Source of the DNA: JBCBSZ01 sp039818945
GTDB lineage: Bacteria > Actinomycetota > Acidimicrobiia > Acidimicrobiales > Poriferisodalaceae
Length of the DNA stretch: 64,000 nucleotides
Assembly: GCA_039818945.1 (NCBI GenBank)
Contig: JBCBSZ010000018.1
Location: forward strand, 13,359-77,358
Direction: 5' to 3'
The translations under genes were made by a program, and so were the position numbers. Positions 43,301 to 52,958 of this stretch are shown here, piece by piece; the first letter of the stretch is position 1, and each line of letters starts with the position of its first letter. The notes below the pieces were generated by a model. That model searched no databases and was not told where the DNA came from. It saw only the letters and a program-made list of their open reading frames with translations.

Positions 43301-44113
43301 GTGCCCGAGATCCCTCGCGTGCTCGTCGTGACCAAGGGCCACCCCTTCGAGCGCGAGCCGTTCTTCACGATGTGGGACGAGCTCCCGGTCGAGTGGACCC
43401 ACGTCGAGCAGCCGGCCGCCCAGGCGCTCTACGACCCAGAGCGGGCGGCGGACTTCGACGCCTTCGTGCTCTACGACATGCCGGGCATCGAGTTCCGTCG
43501 CGGCGAGGCGCCACGGTTCGTCCCACCCCCGGTGCACTTCGTCCTCGGCCTCAACGAGCTGCTCGACGCGGGCAAGGGCCTCGTGGTGCTCCATCACGCC
43601 GCCGCGGCGTGGCCGGCCTGGGAGGGCTGGGCGCAGCTCGTCGGCGCCCGCTTCCACTACCAGCCGGGTCGCCTCGACGGCGTCGACTGGCCCGACAGCG
43701 GCTACGTCATGGACGCCACCCACCGGGTCCGGACCGTGGCCGACCACCCGGTGACCGCCGGCGTCGCCGACCTCGCCCCCGACGGCTTCGAGCTCGACGA
43801 CGAGCTGTACCTCTGGCCGGTGCTCGAGGACGACGTCGTCCCGCTGCTGCGCAGCGACGCGACCTTCACCTCCGACCGGTTCCTCGCCGCCGGCGAGGCC
43901 ATCGGCGCGCCCTCCACCCCGCCCGGCGAGTGGAGCCACCCCGACGGCAGCGACCTCGTCGGCTGGGCCAAGCGCGCCGGGCGCTCGCCGCTGGTCTACC
44001 TCCAGTTCGGCCACGGCCCCGCCACCTGGGCGCACGAGGCCTTCCGCCGGGTGCTGGTCGACGCCATCTCGTGGGTGAGCAGCGACGACGCCGCGGCCTG
44101 GGCGGCGTCGTGA
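43301..44113 (+). CDS. ThuA-domain protein (class I glutamine amidotransferase-like fold)
   Basis: 270 residues, GTG start. RVLVVTKGHPFEREPFFTMWDEL, then DAFVLYDMPG, KGLVVLHHAAAAWPAWEGWAQLVGARFHYQP (the conserved LHHA of ThuA proteins) and FGHGPATWAHEAFRRVL. ThuA is linked to sugar utilisation in rhizobia; the biochemical role is unclear. GTGA-coupled to the kynureninase gene. Confidence 0.85.
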   Translation: MPEIPRVLVVTKGHPFEREPFFTMWDELPVEWTHVEQPAAQALYDPERAADFDAFVLYDMPGIEFRRGEAPRFVPPPVHFVLGLNELLDAGKGLVVLHHAAAAWPAWEGWAQLVGARFHYQPGRLDGVDWPDSGYVMDATHRVRTVADHPVTAGVADLAPDGFELDDELYLWPVLEDDVVPLLRSDATFTSDRFLAAGEAIGAPSTPPGEWSHPDGSDLVGWAKRAGRSPLVYLQFGHGPATWAHEAFRRVLVDAISWVSSDDAAAWAAS

Positions 44114-45369
44114 TCGTCGAGGATCCGCTCGCACGGGCACGACGCCTCGATCGCACCGACCCGCTGGCCCACCTCGTCGACGCGTTCCACCCGCTCGCCG
44201 ACGGCCACAGCTACCGCACGATCTACCTCGCCGGACACTCGCTCGGCCCCCAGCCGCGCACCGCGGCCCGTCTCGCCGAGCGCGAGCTGCGCCGCTGGCG
44301 CGACGACGGCGTGACCGGCTGGTCACACCGGTGGCTCGACCTCGCCACCCACGCCGGCGCCACGCTCGAGGCGATCCTCGAGGTCAGCCCCCGTACGGTC
44401 CACGTCGGCGACTCCACCACCGTGCTCGTCCACCAGGCCGCCGGCGCGGCGCTGACCGCACGGCCCGATCGGCCGGACATCATCGCCGCGTCGAGCGACT
44501 TCCCGACCGACCTCTACGCGCTCGGCCAACGGGCCGCGAGCGCCGGCGGGCAGCTGCGGCTCCTGGACGGCCCGGTCGACGCCGACCTGGTGGCGGCCGA
44601 GCTCGACGACCGGGTCGGCCTCGTCGCGCTCGGGCACGTCGACTTCCGGACCGGACGACTGCTCGACCTGCGCGCGATCACCGAGCTCGCCCATCGCCAC
44701 GGTGCGTGGACGCTGTGGGACTGCAGCCACTCGGCGGGCGTCGTCCCGCTCGGCCTCGGCGATGCCGGCGTCGACCTCGCCGTCGGCTGCACCTACAAGC
44801 ACCTCTGCGGCGGCCCCGGCGCACCGGCCTGGCTCATGGCGCGGGCCGACCTCGTCGAGCGGCTCGACCCGCCGCTGCACGGGTGGTTCGGGCACCGGGC
44901 GCCCTTCGAGCTGCGACCGTCGTGGGACGAGGCACCCGGTGTCGAGCGGTTCGCGATCGGCACACCGCCGGTGCTCTCGCTCGCCACCGCCACCGCCGGG
45001 ATCGACCTCATCGCCTCGGTCGATGCCGCCGCGCTCCAGGCCAAGGTCGCGTCGCTGAGCCAGCTCGCCATCGATCAGGCGGTCGAGTGGCTGGGACCGC
45101 TCGGCGTCGACGTCCTCACCCCGTCGGCCCCCGAACGGCGAGGGGCGATCGTCGCGCTGCGCCACGATCAGGCCTGGCAGATCGCCCAGCTCGCCAACCA
45201 GCGTCTCGACGTCGTGTGCGACTTCCGCGAGCCCGACGTGATCCGCCTGGGCCTGTCGCCGCTGCCGCTGCGCCACGTCGACGTCGTCGCTGCGCTGACC
45301 CGGCTGCGCGACGCGATCTCGACCGACGGTCACCTGGCCTACCCGGCCGAGCGCCCCCGCATCACCTGA
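44110..45369 (+). CDS. Kynureninase-like PLP-dependent enzyme
   Basis: 419 residues from the GTG at 44110. Fold type I class V: YLAGHSLGPQPRTAARLAERELRRWRDDGVTGWSHRWLDL, cofactor-binding DCSHSAGVVPL, and the Schiff-base Lys in GCTYKHLCGGPGAPAW, all as in kynureninase, which cleaves kynurenine to anthranilate and alanine. Other kyn genes are absent, so the true substrate needs care, but the signature is strong. Confidence 0.87.
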   Translation: MIVEDPLARARRLDRTDPLAHLVDAFHPLADGHSYRTIYLAGHSLGPQPRTAARLAERELRRWRDDGVTGWSHRWLDLATHAGATLEAILEVSPRTVHVGDSTTVLVHQAAGAALTARPDRPDIIAASSDFPTDLYALGQRAASAGGQLRLLDGPVDADLVAAELDDRVGLVALGHVDFRTGRLLDLRAITELAHRHGAWTLWDCSHSAGVVPLGLGDAGVDLAVGCTYKHLCGGPGAPAWLMARADLVERLDPPLHGWFGHRAPFELRPSWDEAPGVERFAIGTPPVLSLATATAGIDLIASVDAAALQAKVASLSQLAIDQAVEWLGPLGVDVLTPSAPERRGAIVALRHDQAWQIAQLANQRLDVVCDFREPDVIRLGLSPLPLRHVDVVAALTRLRDAISTDGHLAYPAERPRIT

Positions 45370-45378
45370 GCTCGGCGC

Positions 45379-45549
45379 TCAGCGCCGGCGGGAGAGTCGG
45401 CGAAGAATGCTCGCCACGCCCACCCACAACGCCGCTGCCGCCGGCACGCCCAACCGGAGGCCGTGGAGCGCGGTGCGAGGACGCTGATCGGTCCCTGCAC
45501 ACTCGCTCGCCACCTTCCGGTCCGTGCCACTCCCTCGCCCACCATGCAC
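45379..45549 (-). CDS. Possible small membrane protein
   Basis: 56 codons from a GTG at 45549. One hydrophobic segment near the end (LGVPAAAALWVGVASIL) followed by RRLSRRR, a plausible single-pass topology. No ribosome-binding site of note, and the reading could be chance in GC-rich DNA. Confidence 0.3.
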   Translation of the reverse strand: MHGGRGSGTDRKVASECAGTDQRPRTALHGLRLGVPAAAALWVGVASILRRLSRRR

Positions 45550-45626
45550 CGCACCAGTCTGCCATGGATCACACGATGTGCGTCGAATCCGGCACTCGCA
45601 GTGAGACGACCACTTGACGGCCACGC

Positions 45627-46559
45627 TCAGCCCTCGAGGTTGCCGTCGACCACCAGCTCCGGGTTGTCGGTGATGCGCCACGGGGCCGCCGAGTAGGCGC
45701 CGGCCGCGATCACGTTGTCGCGCACCACGCCGGTGGGCACCCCCTCCCCGGCGTCGTTGACGAAGAGCGTGATGGTGCCGCCCGAGAGCAGGTTGTCGGA
45801 CACCTCGACGTCGATGACGGGCCGCCGCTCGGCGCTGACCTTGATCGCCGAGGTCTGCCGCTGCGGGATGGCCTCGATCCGGTTGCCGCGGATGGTGATG
45901 TCCTGACCGCCGGTCGACTGGATGCCGTCGTTGTGGGTCGAGTCGCCGTCGCCCTCGACCCGGCGCAGGCCGTGGATCCAGGAGTCCTCGATCGTGGTGA
46001 AGCCGTGCGCCTTGGCGCCATCGACGCAACCGGAGATGTCGACCCGGCGTGCGGTGTACCGGTTGAACCCGATGCCGTTCTGGCAGCGGGTGCCGGTGCC
46101 GATCACGGTCGTGTCCTCGATGAGCAGGTCCTCGCAGCCGTTGTCGGAGTCGCAGTCGATCACGTTGAGCACGTCGCCGCGGACGAGCGAGTTCCTGATC
46201 GTCACGCCGGGCGCCTGGACGGTGATGCCGCCGTCCACCTCGACGCCCTCGACCACGGCGTCGGCCTCGGTCACGACGATCGGCCCCGAGGCGACCAGCT
46301 CGACGTCGTCGGGCACGCCGGTGGTGGACGCGTCGGGCCAGACCCGGGGCGGTTCGGTCGTCGTGGTCGTCGTCGACGTCGTGGTCGTGGTGGTCGTGGG
46401 CGCGGTGGTCGTCGTCGACGTCGCCGGTGCGACCGGCGTGGTCGTGGAGGTCGCCACGGCGGCGGCATCGACGGCGCCGTCGGTGGCACCGTCGTCGTCG
46501 GAGCAGGACGCGAGGAGGAGCACGGCGAGGCCGACGAGGAGGGGGAGGGCTCGGGACAC
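45627..46559 (-). CDS. Right-handed beta-helix lipoprotein
   Basis: 310 residues. Lipoprotein signal ending LASC, then a Thr-rich linker (runs of T with S and E), then a parallel beta-helix with repeating strands: ITVQAPGVTIRNSLVRG, EDLLIEDTTVIGTG, FTTIEDSWIHGLRRVEG, DITIRGNRIEAIPQ. Similar folds are found in pectate-lyase-like and carbohydrate-active proteins. The Thr linker projects the domain from the membrane. Confidence 0.85.
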   Translation of the reverse strand: MSRALPLLVGLAVLLLASCSDDDGATDGAVDAAAVATSTTTPVAPATSTTTTAPTTTTTTTSTTTTTTEPPRVWPDASTTGVPDDVELVASGPIVVTEADAVVEGVEVDGGITVQAPGVTIRNSLVRGDVLNVIDCDSDNGCEDLLIEDTTVIGTGTRCQNGIGFNRYTARRVDISGCVDGAKAHGFTTIEDSWIHGLRRVEGDGDSTHNDGIQSTGGQDITIRGNRIEAIPQRQTSAIKVSAERRPVIDVEVSDNLLSGGTITLFVNDAGEGVPTGVVRDNVIAAGAYSAAPWRITDNPELVVDGNLEG

Positions 46560-47101
46560 GCGGTCTCCATCCTCGCGGCTCGGCGCCCGCCGTTGGGGTC
46601 GGGTCCACCACCGGCAGAGTCGGCGCCCCGATGCCCCACCAGCACCGGGGCGCCCGATCGGCGTCGGCCGGGGCTCGCCTCGACGTCACCCTGGCTCGAC
46701 GGGACGGGGAGGCCGCCGGAGCGCTGCTCGAACGACCCGCGTGCCGGGCGACCCCCGTCCCGGGAACGGAGGGTGCCGCTCCGCCGGCGGCGACGGCAGG
46801 GACCAAGGGCCCGGAGGGCGGGGTCGAAGGGCGCCCGGGGTGGAACGGATCGGGGCGACCGTCGCCACCCCGGGCGCCGACGGCGGAGTGGACCGAGGCT
46901 CGCGGCACGTCACCCCGGCGCTCCACCGCGACCGCGGCGACCGGGGGTGCGGGACCCCGGTGCGGCGGCCACCCCTCCCTTGTCGCTTCGCTCCCCTCGC
47001 GTTTCGCGCGCTGTGACCGCCGCCATCTTGACGGTGACCAGTCGCATCTTTACGATGTCATCTTGTCAGTGACAACCACCCGTCGCCCCGAGGACTCCGC
47101 C
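46560..47101. other. Intergenic stretch without a gene
   Basis: 542 bp between the divergent lipoprotein and MMPL genes. The first 460 bp are extremely GC-rich with no credible gene; all open frames are of shadow type. The last 80 bp hold the operator-like repeats of the MMPL gene (listed separately). Confidence 0.6.
47024..47075 (+). promoter_or_regulatory. Tandem operator-like repeats upstream of the MMPL gene
   Basis: TTGTCAGTGACAA (47063-47075) is a perfect 13-bp palindrome. A related copy CTTGACGGTGACCAG lies at 47027-47041; each is preceded by CA before TCTTG, with the two CATCTTG starts 35 bp apart, and a partial CATCTTTACG at 47045. A TetR-like repressor is the usual regulator for MMPL efflux genes; none is encoded adjacent. 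Confidence 0.55.
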
Positions 47102-49861
47102 ATGCACGCTCCCGCCCCCACCGGCCGCACCGCCCGATGGTTCGACGCTCTGCAGCGCCGGACCGGCACCACCATCGCCGTGGCGATCGCCATCACCGCC
47201 CTGCTCGCGATCCCCTTCCTCACCATGGCTCCCGACCGCTCGGCGTCGACCGAGCCGACCGGAGACGTGTTCACCGCCCGGGACCGGGTCGACGACACCT
47301 TCGTCTCGTCCGTGCGCGGCCTCATCTTCATCGCCGAGCACGAGAGCGGTGACGTCCTCCGCGCCGAGCCGCTCGCCGAGCTGCTCGAGGCGCAGGAGCG
47401 ACTCCGCCAGGATCCCGAGGTCGGCCCGACGCTCTTCGAGTACTTCGAGGTGGAGGCGGAGCGGGACGTCGTGGGCGTGCTCAGCCTCGCCGACCTCATC
47501 GACGACGAGCTGCGAGCGCGTGGGATCGACGGCGTCGCCAACGCGTCGGATGCCGACGTCAAGGACGTCGGGGCCGAGGTCATCGAGCGCTTCGGCGAGC
47601 GGTCGTCGATCGTGGGTCTGTCGGCGCAGTCGACGCGGGCGGAGGACGGCACCTGGACCGTGCCCGCCCTGTCCGTGAACGTCCTGGCCGACGACACCGT
47701 CCTCGGGTTCGGCAACGTCTCGGTCAACCTCGGCGGCGACACCGAGCCGGAGGAGTACGACCGCAGCGTCCAGGAGGTGCTGCGCACCGCCGACGGGTTC
47801 CAGATCAACGGCGTCGCCATCGACGTCAACCTCACGTCGCAGGAACAGGGGGCGGTGGCCGGCCCCTTCATCGGTCTGACGATCCTCGCCGTGCTGCTGC
47901 TCGTCGGGCTGACGCTGCGGAGCTACTGGGCGCTGGCGGTCGTGTCGGCGTCCTTCCTGGCGCTCATCGTGTGGCTCAAGGGCATCACGAACCTGATCGG
48001 CCTCGAGGACGACCTCGTCCTGTCGCTGATCGTCCCCGTCGCCATGATCTCCTTCGGCGTCGACTACGCGTTCCACGCGGTCGGGCGGTACCGGGAGGAG
48101 CGGGAGTCCGGCCGCACGGCCGCCCCCGCGTTCGTGTCCGGCATGACCGGCGTCTCGGGGGCCCTGATCCTCGCGCTGACCACCGGCGCGGCGGCCTTCC
48201 TCGCCAACGTCACCAGCGGGATCGAGTCGATCGTGCAGTTCGGCATCGGAGCGGCGATCGCGCTCAGCGCCGCCTACGTGCTGCTCGGCATCGTGACGCC
48301 GCTGGCCATCAGCACCATCGAGGCCAACGTCGCGCCGCCGACCCCCGGCCGCCGGGCCACCGTGCTGCGGGTCGCCGGCGGCGTGGGCGCGGCCTCGATG
48401 GCGATGGGCTCGGTGCTGCTCATGGTCTTCCTCGTGCCGTGGCTGGGCACGATCCTCGCGATCGTCACGGTGCTCGCCACGCTCGTGCTCCCCTACCGGA
48501 TCCGACGCGGCCGAACCACCGGGCAGACGGTCGGCTCGGCGCCGAGGACCTCGCAGGCCGATGGCCGCCTCGCACAGATCATCGGCGGAGGCGTCGAGCG
48601 CGTCGCTCGGCGACCGGTGCTCGTCCTCGGTGCGGCGATCGTGGTCTCGGCCGCGGCCTCGACGCTCGCCGTCCAGGTCCCGGCCGAGTTCGACGTCGAG
48701 GACTTCTTCTCGTCGGACACGGACTTCGTCATGAGCCTCGACCAGCTCGACACCCACGTCGGTGATCGTGGTGGCGAACCGGCGCTGCTGTACATCGAGG
48801 CGGACGTCACCGATCCCGCGGCGCTGTCGTCCATCCAGGCGACGGCAGCCCGGATCGCTGCGCTCGACACGCCGTCGCTCGCCCGGGACGACGACGGTCT
48901 GATCGACGTCGACGGCGGTGTGTTCAGCGTCTTCGACGCCACGTGGGACTCGCCGCTCATGGCCGACCTGGTCGCCCAGCGCGCGGGCGTCGCGATCACC
49001 GACGCCGACGGCGACGGCATCCCCGACGGGCAGGACCAGGTGGCGGCGCTGCTCGCGGTCGCCGCGGAGAGCGGCGTCCCCTTCGATGCCGACCGGCTCA
49101 TCCTCACCCCCGACGACGTCAACACCGCCGTCGACGTCGGCGATCCGGTGGGCGCCACGGTCCTCGAGCTGCAGCTCGTCGACAGCCGGGCCCAGGAGTC
49201 GGTCGCAGCGGCGATCGACGATCTGGACCCGCTCGCCGACGAGCTCTCCGCCGAGCTCGGAGGCACCTTCGTCCAGGTGACCGGCAGCCCCTTCGTCCGC
49301 GAGGCGTCGCTCGACGCCACGAACCGCGCCCTGCAGGTCTCCCTGCCGGTCGCCGTGGTGCTGTGCCTGCTCATCGCCGCGGCGTTCCTCCGTTCGGTGC
49401 GCTACGGCCTGGCCAGCGTGGTGCCGATCCTCATGGTGGTGACCTGGCTCTACGCCCTGATGGAGGTCCTGGGCTACTCGATCAACCTCGTGACGGCGAC
49501 GATCGCCGCCGTGTCGATCGGCATCGGCATCGACTTCGCCATCCACTACATCGCTCGGTACCGCGAGGAGCTCGACCGCCACGGCGTCCGCTCGGTGGCG
49601 GTGCGGGTCGCCGGCGAGGGCACGGGGCTGGCCCTCGTGGCGTCGGCGGTCAGCTCGTCGATCGGGTTCGGGCTCCTGGCCTTCGCCCCGATGCCGCTGT
49701 TCGCCGCCTACGGCCTCCTGACCGCCATCATGATCCTGCTGGCGCTGGTCGCCACCCTCGTGGTGCTGCCGAGCCTGCTGGTCGTGATCACCCGCGACGC
49801 CGAGCTCTCGATCGAGGAGCTGGAGCTCGACGACGACCGGCCGGTGGGCGTCACGGCGTGA
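47102..49861 (+). CDS. MMPL/RND-family transporter
   Basis: 919 residues from the ATG at 47102 (a GTG at 47069 inside the operator region is also in frame). Twelve transmembrane helices in two sets, each preceded by a large extracytoplasmic domain; SVDYAFHAVGRYREER-type and GIDFAIHYIARYREEL motifs after TM4 and TM10 carry the Asp residues used for proton coupling in MMPL/HpnN proteins. Transports lipids or hydrophobic compounds; cargo unknown. Confidence 0.9.
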   Translation: MHAPAPTGRTARWFDALQRRTGTTIAVAIAITALLAIPFLTMAPDRSASTEPTGDVFTARDRVDDTFVSSVRGLIFIAEHESGDVLRAEPLAELLEAQERLRQDPEVGPTLFEYFEVEAERDVVGVLSLADLIDDELRARGIDGVANASDADVKDVGAEVIERFGERSSIVGLSAQSTRAEDGTWTVPALSVNVLADDTVLGFGNVSVNLGGDTEPEEYDRSVQEVLRTADGFQINGVAIDVNLTSQEQGAVAGPFIGLTILAVLLLVGLTLRSYWALAVVSASFLALIVWLKGITNLIGLEDDLVLSLIVPVAMISFGVDYAFHAVGRYREERESGRTAAPAFVSGMTGVSGALILALTTGAAAFLANVTSGIESIVQFGIGAAIALSAAYVLLGIVTPLAISTIEANVAPPTPGRRATVLRVAGGVGAASMAMGSVLLMVFLVPWLGTILAIVTVLATLVLPYRIRRGRTTGQTVGSAPRTSQADGRLAQIIGGGVERVARRPVLVLGAAIVVSAAASTLAVQVPAEFDVEDFFSSDTDFVMSLDQLDTHVGDRGGEPALLYIEADVTDPAALSSIQATAARIAALDTPSLARDDDGLIDVDGGVFSVFDATWDSPLMADLVAQRAGVAITDADGDGIPDGQDQVAALLAVAAESGVPFDADRLILTPDDVNTAVDVGDPVGATVLELQLVDSRAQESVAAAIDDLDPLADELSAELGGTFVQVTGSPFVREASLDATNRALQVSLPVAVVLCLLIAAAFLRSVRYGLASVVPILMVVTWLYALMEVLGYSINLVTATIAAVSIGIGIDFAIHYIARYREELDRHGVRSVAVRVAGEGTGLALVASAVSSSIGFGLLAFAPMPLFAAYGLLTAIMILLALVATLVVLPSLLVVITRDAELSIEELELDDDRPVGVTA

Positions 49862-51704
49862 CGGCGGTGACGGTCCCGTCGGTCGCGTGGAAGCGCCACT
49901 CGCTCGCCCGGTGGGCGACGTCGGCGTACTCGACCGGCGGGCCGTCGTAGCCGTGGACGTCGATCGAGTCGGGGTGGCCGGTCGCCGCCCCCCACAGGGC
50001 CACCTCGACGTCCTCGATGATCAGCCCGTCGATGACCGTCGGCCCGATCACGGGCTGGTTGTGGCGGGTGGTGCGGATGCCGAACTCACCGCCACGGATC
50101 CACAGGTCGACGAAGCGGAGGTCGGGCTCCCGGCTCACGGCGTGGAGCAGGAGTCCGCCGTCCGCGTTGCCGATGAGGTCGAGCCCGTCCCACAGGTAGC
50201 CGTTGCGGTAGGCGCCGTGGGACACACCGAAGGCGCCGTTGTGCCAGCTGACGAGATCGGTGATCTCGTGGGCACCTGAGGTGTTCTGCCAGGTGAAGAC
50301 GCCGTGGCGTGCGTTGTTGTGGCTCACGTTGGCGTCGAAGGCCCACTCACCGCTCCCCCGGCCTCCGGCTCCCTCCGGCCAGGCGATGCCGGCGGAGTCC
50401 TTCGCCCCCTGGACCCCCACGGCGACGGACTCGGTCATCGTGTTGCCCGTCCCCGATCCGAGCTGGAAGCCGGCGAGGCGGAAGCGCGACTCCTCGGAAT
50501 CGGTGACCTGGGAGGCGACGAGCCGATGCCAGGTGGTGTCGTCGCTGGCGTTCGCGTCCTGGCCTCGATCCCACCAGAACGCATCGTTTGCGATCCGATG
50601 GGCCACCACGTCGGTCCACGTCGTCCCGTGGCTGCCGTGGGGCACGACGGCACGGTTCTGTGAGTCGAGGACGAGGAGCCGGTCGAAGGTCGAGCCCCTC
50701 GATCCGTCGCCGAGGAGGTGCAGGTGGATCGGATAGCGGCCGATCACCTCGGCCGGGCCGAGGCCGATGAGCCCGACGTCGGCGAGGTGCTGGCGGCCAC
50801 TGCCCGGATGCAGGGTCACGTAGCTCGGATCGCCGGTGGTGGTGCGGATGACGACGTCGCGGGTGAGGTTGAGCACCTCGGCGCGGTGCATCGCGCCGTC
50901 CCGGCCCTCCACCTCGGGAGCGTCATGGGCGAGGGGTCGGTCGAGCGTGACGACCCCGTCGGCCACCTCGACGATCGTCGCCTCGCTGTAGGCCGTCGCG
51001 AAGTCGGGGTCGTCGGGCGGCAACGACGGCACGACGGTGAGCACGTCGCCGGGCTGCCAGCCGTCGGCCGCTTCCACCACGATCGAGCGATCGCCCTCAC
51101 GGGCCGGTGCGGCCAGGCGGGTCCATGCGGTCCGGTCGGGTCCGTCGAGGTCGAGGACGCCCTCGCCCATCGCGTGCAGACCCCCGGGGTCGCTCATCAT
51201 CCCGTCGTCGCCGCCGATCATCTCGCCCGCGTCGAGTCCTCGGAACGTGATGGTGTGCTGCTCACCGTCCGTCGGGCGCATCCTGAGCGCGCCCATGACC
51301 TCCAACCGTCCGCTCGCCTGGCGGCCGCCCCCGGCGTCGAGGACGAGCTCGGCGTCGCCGACGAAGGTCAGCGAGGCGCCGGCTGCGATGCGCAGGGCAC
51401 CCACCGTGACGTCGCAATCGAGGACGAGGTCGGTCTCCACGACGGTGAGCCGATCGGGGGCCGGCGCGGCGTCGGCGGCCCAGGTGGTCTCGGCGCAGAA
51501 CGACGGCGGGGGTGCCTGCGTCGTCGTGGGAGCGAGCGTGGAGCTGGTCGTCGCCGGCGGCGTCGGCGGCTCCGGGGCGGTCGTGGCCGGCCCGGGGGCG
51601 CGGTCGGGCGGTGCGGCCTCGTCGTCACCGCCGGTCAGGAGCGCACCGAGGGCGAACCCGGCGACGAGCGCTGCGACGACGATGGCGATCGTTCGTCGTC
51701 CCAT
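49851..51704 (-). CDS. Secreted/membrane-anchored G8-domain, CEMIP/TMEM2-like beta-helix protein
   Basis: 617 residues. N-terminal membrane anchor or signal (TIAIVVAALVAGFALGALLTGG), Pro/Thr-rich linker, then a G8-type domain (LTVVETDLVLDCDVTVGALRIAAGASLTFVGDAEL...GRLEVMGAL) and a parallel beta-helix with GRYPIHLHLLGDG and NNARHGVFTWQNTSGAHE. G8 proteins in animals bind hyaluronan; bacterial members are extracellular and poorly known. Overlaps the MMPL 3' end by 11 bp, convergent. Confidence 0.82.
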   Translation of the reverse strand: MGRRTIAIVVAALVAGFALGALLTGGDDEAAPPDRAPGPATTAPEPPTPPATTSSTLAPTTTQAPPPSFCAETTWAADAAPAPDRLTVVETDLVLDCDVTVGALRIAAGASLTFVGDAELVLDAGGGRQASGRLEVMGALRMRPTDGEQHTITFRGLDAGEMIGGDDGMMSDPGGLHAMGEGVLDLDGPDRTAWTRLAAPAREGDRSIVVEAADGWQPGDVLTVVPSLPPDDPDFATAYSEATIVEVADGVVTLDRPLAHDAPEVEGRDGAMHRAEVLNLTRDVVIRTTTGDPSYVTLHPGSGRQHLADVGLIGLGPAEVIGRYPIHLHLLGDGSRGSTFDRLLVLDSQNRAVVPHGSHGTTWTDVVAHRIANDAFWWDRGQDANASDDTTWHRLVASQVTDSEESRFRLAGFQLGSGTGNTMTESVAVGVQGAKDSAGIAWPEGAGGRGSGEWAFDANVSHNNARHGVFTWQNTSGAHEITDLVSWHNGAFGVSHGAYRNGYLWDGLDLIGNADGGLLLHAVSREPDLRFVDLWIRGGEFGIRTTRHNQPVIGPTVIDGLIIEDVEVALWGAATGHPDSIDVHGYDGPPVEYADVAHRASEWRFHATDGTVTAVTP

Positions 51705-51896
51705 GTCCGGCTGCTCCGGGCGGTCGGCGGCTGGATGTGGTCCACCTCAGCGGGTCGGGCTCGTCCGCACCACCGGCCCGGTCGCGCCGAGCGTGAACAC
51801 CGCCCACATCGACGGCGCTGCGTGGCGCTCGACCGTCGCATCGCCTCGGCCCGGCGCCGACCTCTAGGGTCGCCGACGACGAGGAGGAGGGCCCCG

Positions 51897-52943
51897 ATGT
51901 CCGACGATGTGAACCGCCAGCTGGTGCTGGTCGAGCGGCCGGTCGCCGAGGTCGAGGCCCGCCACTTCGAGCTCCGCACCGAACCGGTGCCCGAGCCCGG
52001 CGACGGCGAGTTCCTCGTGCGGGTCTGCTGGCTCGGGTTCGACCCGACGCAGCGGGGCTGGCTCAACGACGTGCCGTCCTACATGCCGCCGGTGCAGATC
52101 GGCGAGGTCATGCGCTCCTCCGGCGCCGGGCAGGTCGTGGCGTCGAACCATCCCGACTACGTGGTCGGCGAGCTGGTCAGCGGGAACTTCGGGTGGCAGG
52201 ACTACGCGGTCAGCGACGGGCAGGGGTTGACCGGTCGCGTCGCCAAGATCCCGCCGGGGGTGCCGCCGACGTGGATGCTCGGCCCGCTCGGCGTCACCGG
52301 GCTCACCGCGTACTTCGGCATGCTCGACGTGGCCGGCGTCGGCGAGGGCGACCACGTCCTGGTGTCGGGTGCCGCCGGCGCGACGGGCTCGGTCGCCGGT
52401 CAGCTCGCCCGGATCAAGGGCGCGGCCAAGGTGGTCGGCCTCGCCGGCGGGCCGGAGAAGTGCGCCTGGGTCACCGACGTCGCCGGCTACGACGTCTGCA
52501 TCGACTACCGCAACGAGGACGTCGCCCGCCGCCTCCGCGAGGAGTTCCCGAAGGGCCTGGACGTCTACTTCGACAACGTCGGCGGGCCGATCCTCGACGA
52601 CGCCCTCATGAACCTGGCGCTCAACGCCCGCATCGCGCTCTGCGGCGCCATCTCGACCGGCTACGACGTCCAAGAGCTGCCGCCCGGACCGAAGAACTAC
52701 GCGCAGCTGATCATCAAGCGCTCGCGCATCGAGGGCTTCCTCGTCCTCGACTTCGTGCCCCGCTTCGGCGAGGCGATCGGTGAGCTGGCCGGCTGGCTGA
52801 CCAGCGGCGCCATCAAGGTCGAGGAGGACGTGCAGGAGGGGCTCGAGCACGCGCCTGCGACGCTCGCCCGCCTCTTCACCGGCGCCAATCTGGGCAAGCA
52901 GCTGCTGACGGTCGCCGAGCCGCCTCTCCCCGTCGCGGCCTGA
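51897..52943 (+). CDS. NADP-dependent oxidoreductase (MDR family, LTB4DH/CurA-like)
   Basis: 348 residues, ATG with GAGGAGGAGG upstream. No zinc-ligand cysteines; N-terminal NRQLVLVERPVAE, LGPLGVTGLTAYFGM, nucleotide site VSGAAGATGSVAGQLARIKG, DVYFDNVGGPILDDAL, and IEGFLVLDFVPRF. This is the pattern of leukotriene B4 12-hydroxydehydrogenase/zinc-independent double-bond reductases reducing alpha,beta-unsaturated carbonyls with NADPH. Confidence 0.92.
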   Translation: MSDDVNRQLVLVERPVAEVEARHFELRTEPVPEPGDGEFLVRVCWLGFDPTQRGWLNDVPSYMPPVQIGEVMRSSGAGQVVASNHPDYVVGELVSGNFGWQDYAVSDGQGLTGRVAKIPPGVPPTWMLGPLGVTGLTAYFGMLDVAGVGEGDHVLVSGAAGATGSVAGQLARIKGAAKVVGLAGGPEKCAWVTDVAGYDVCIDYRNEDVARRLREEFPKGLDVYFDNVGGPILDDALMNLALNARIALCGAISTGYDVQELPPGPKNYAQLIIKRSRIEGFLVLDFVPRFGEAIGELAGWLTSGAIKVEEDVQEGLEHAPATLARLFTGANLGKQLLTVAEPPLPVAA

Positions 52944-52958
52944 GCGGCTGGCGCTCCC

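Noticed and set aside
47066..49582. 838-codon minus-strand frame opposite the MMPL gene
   Set aside because: His/Asp/Arg-rich antisense artefact of codon bias in the MMPL gene.
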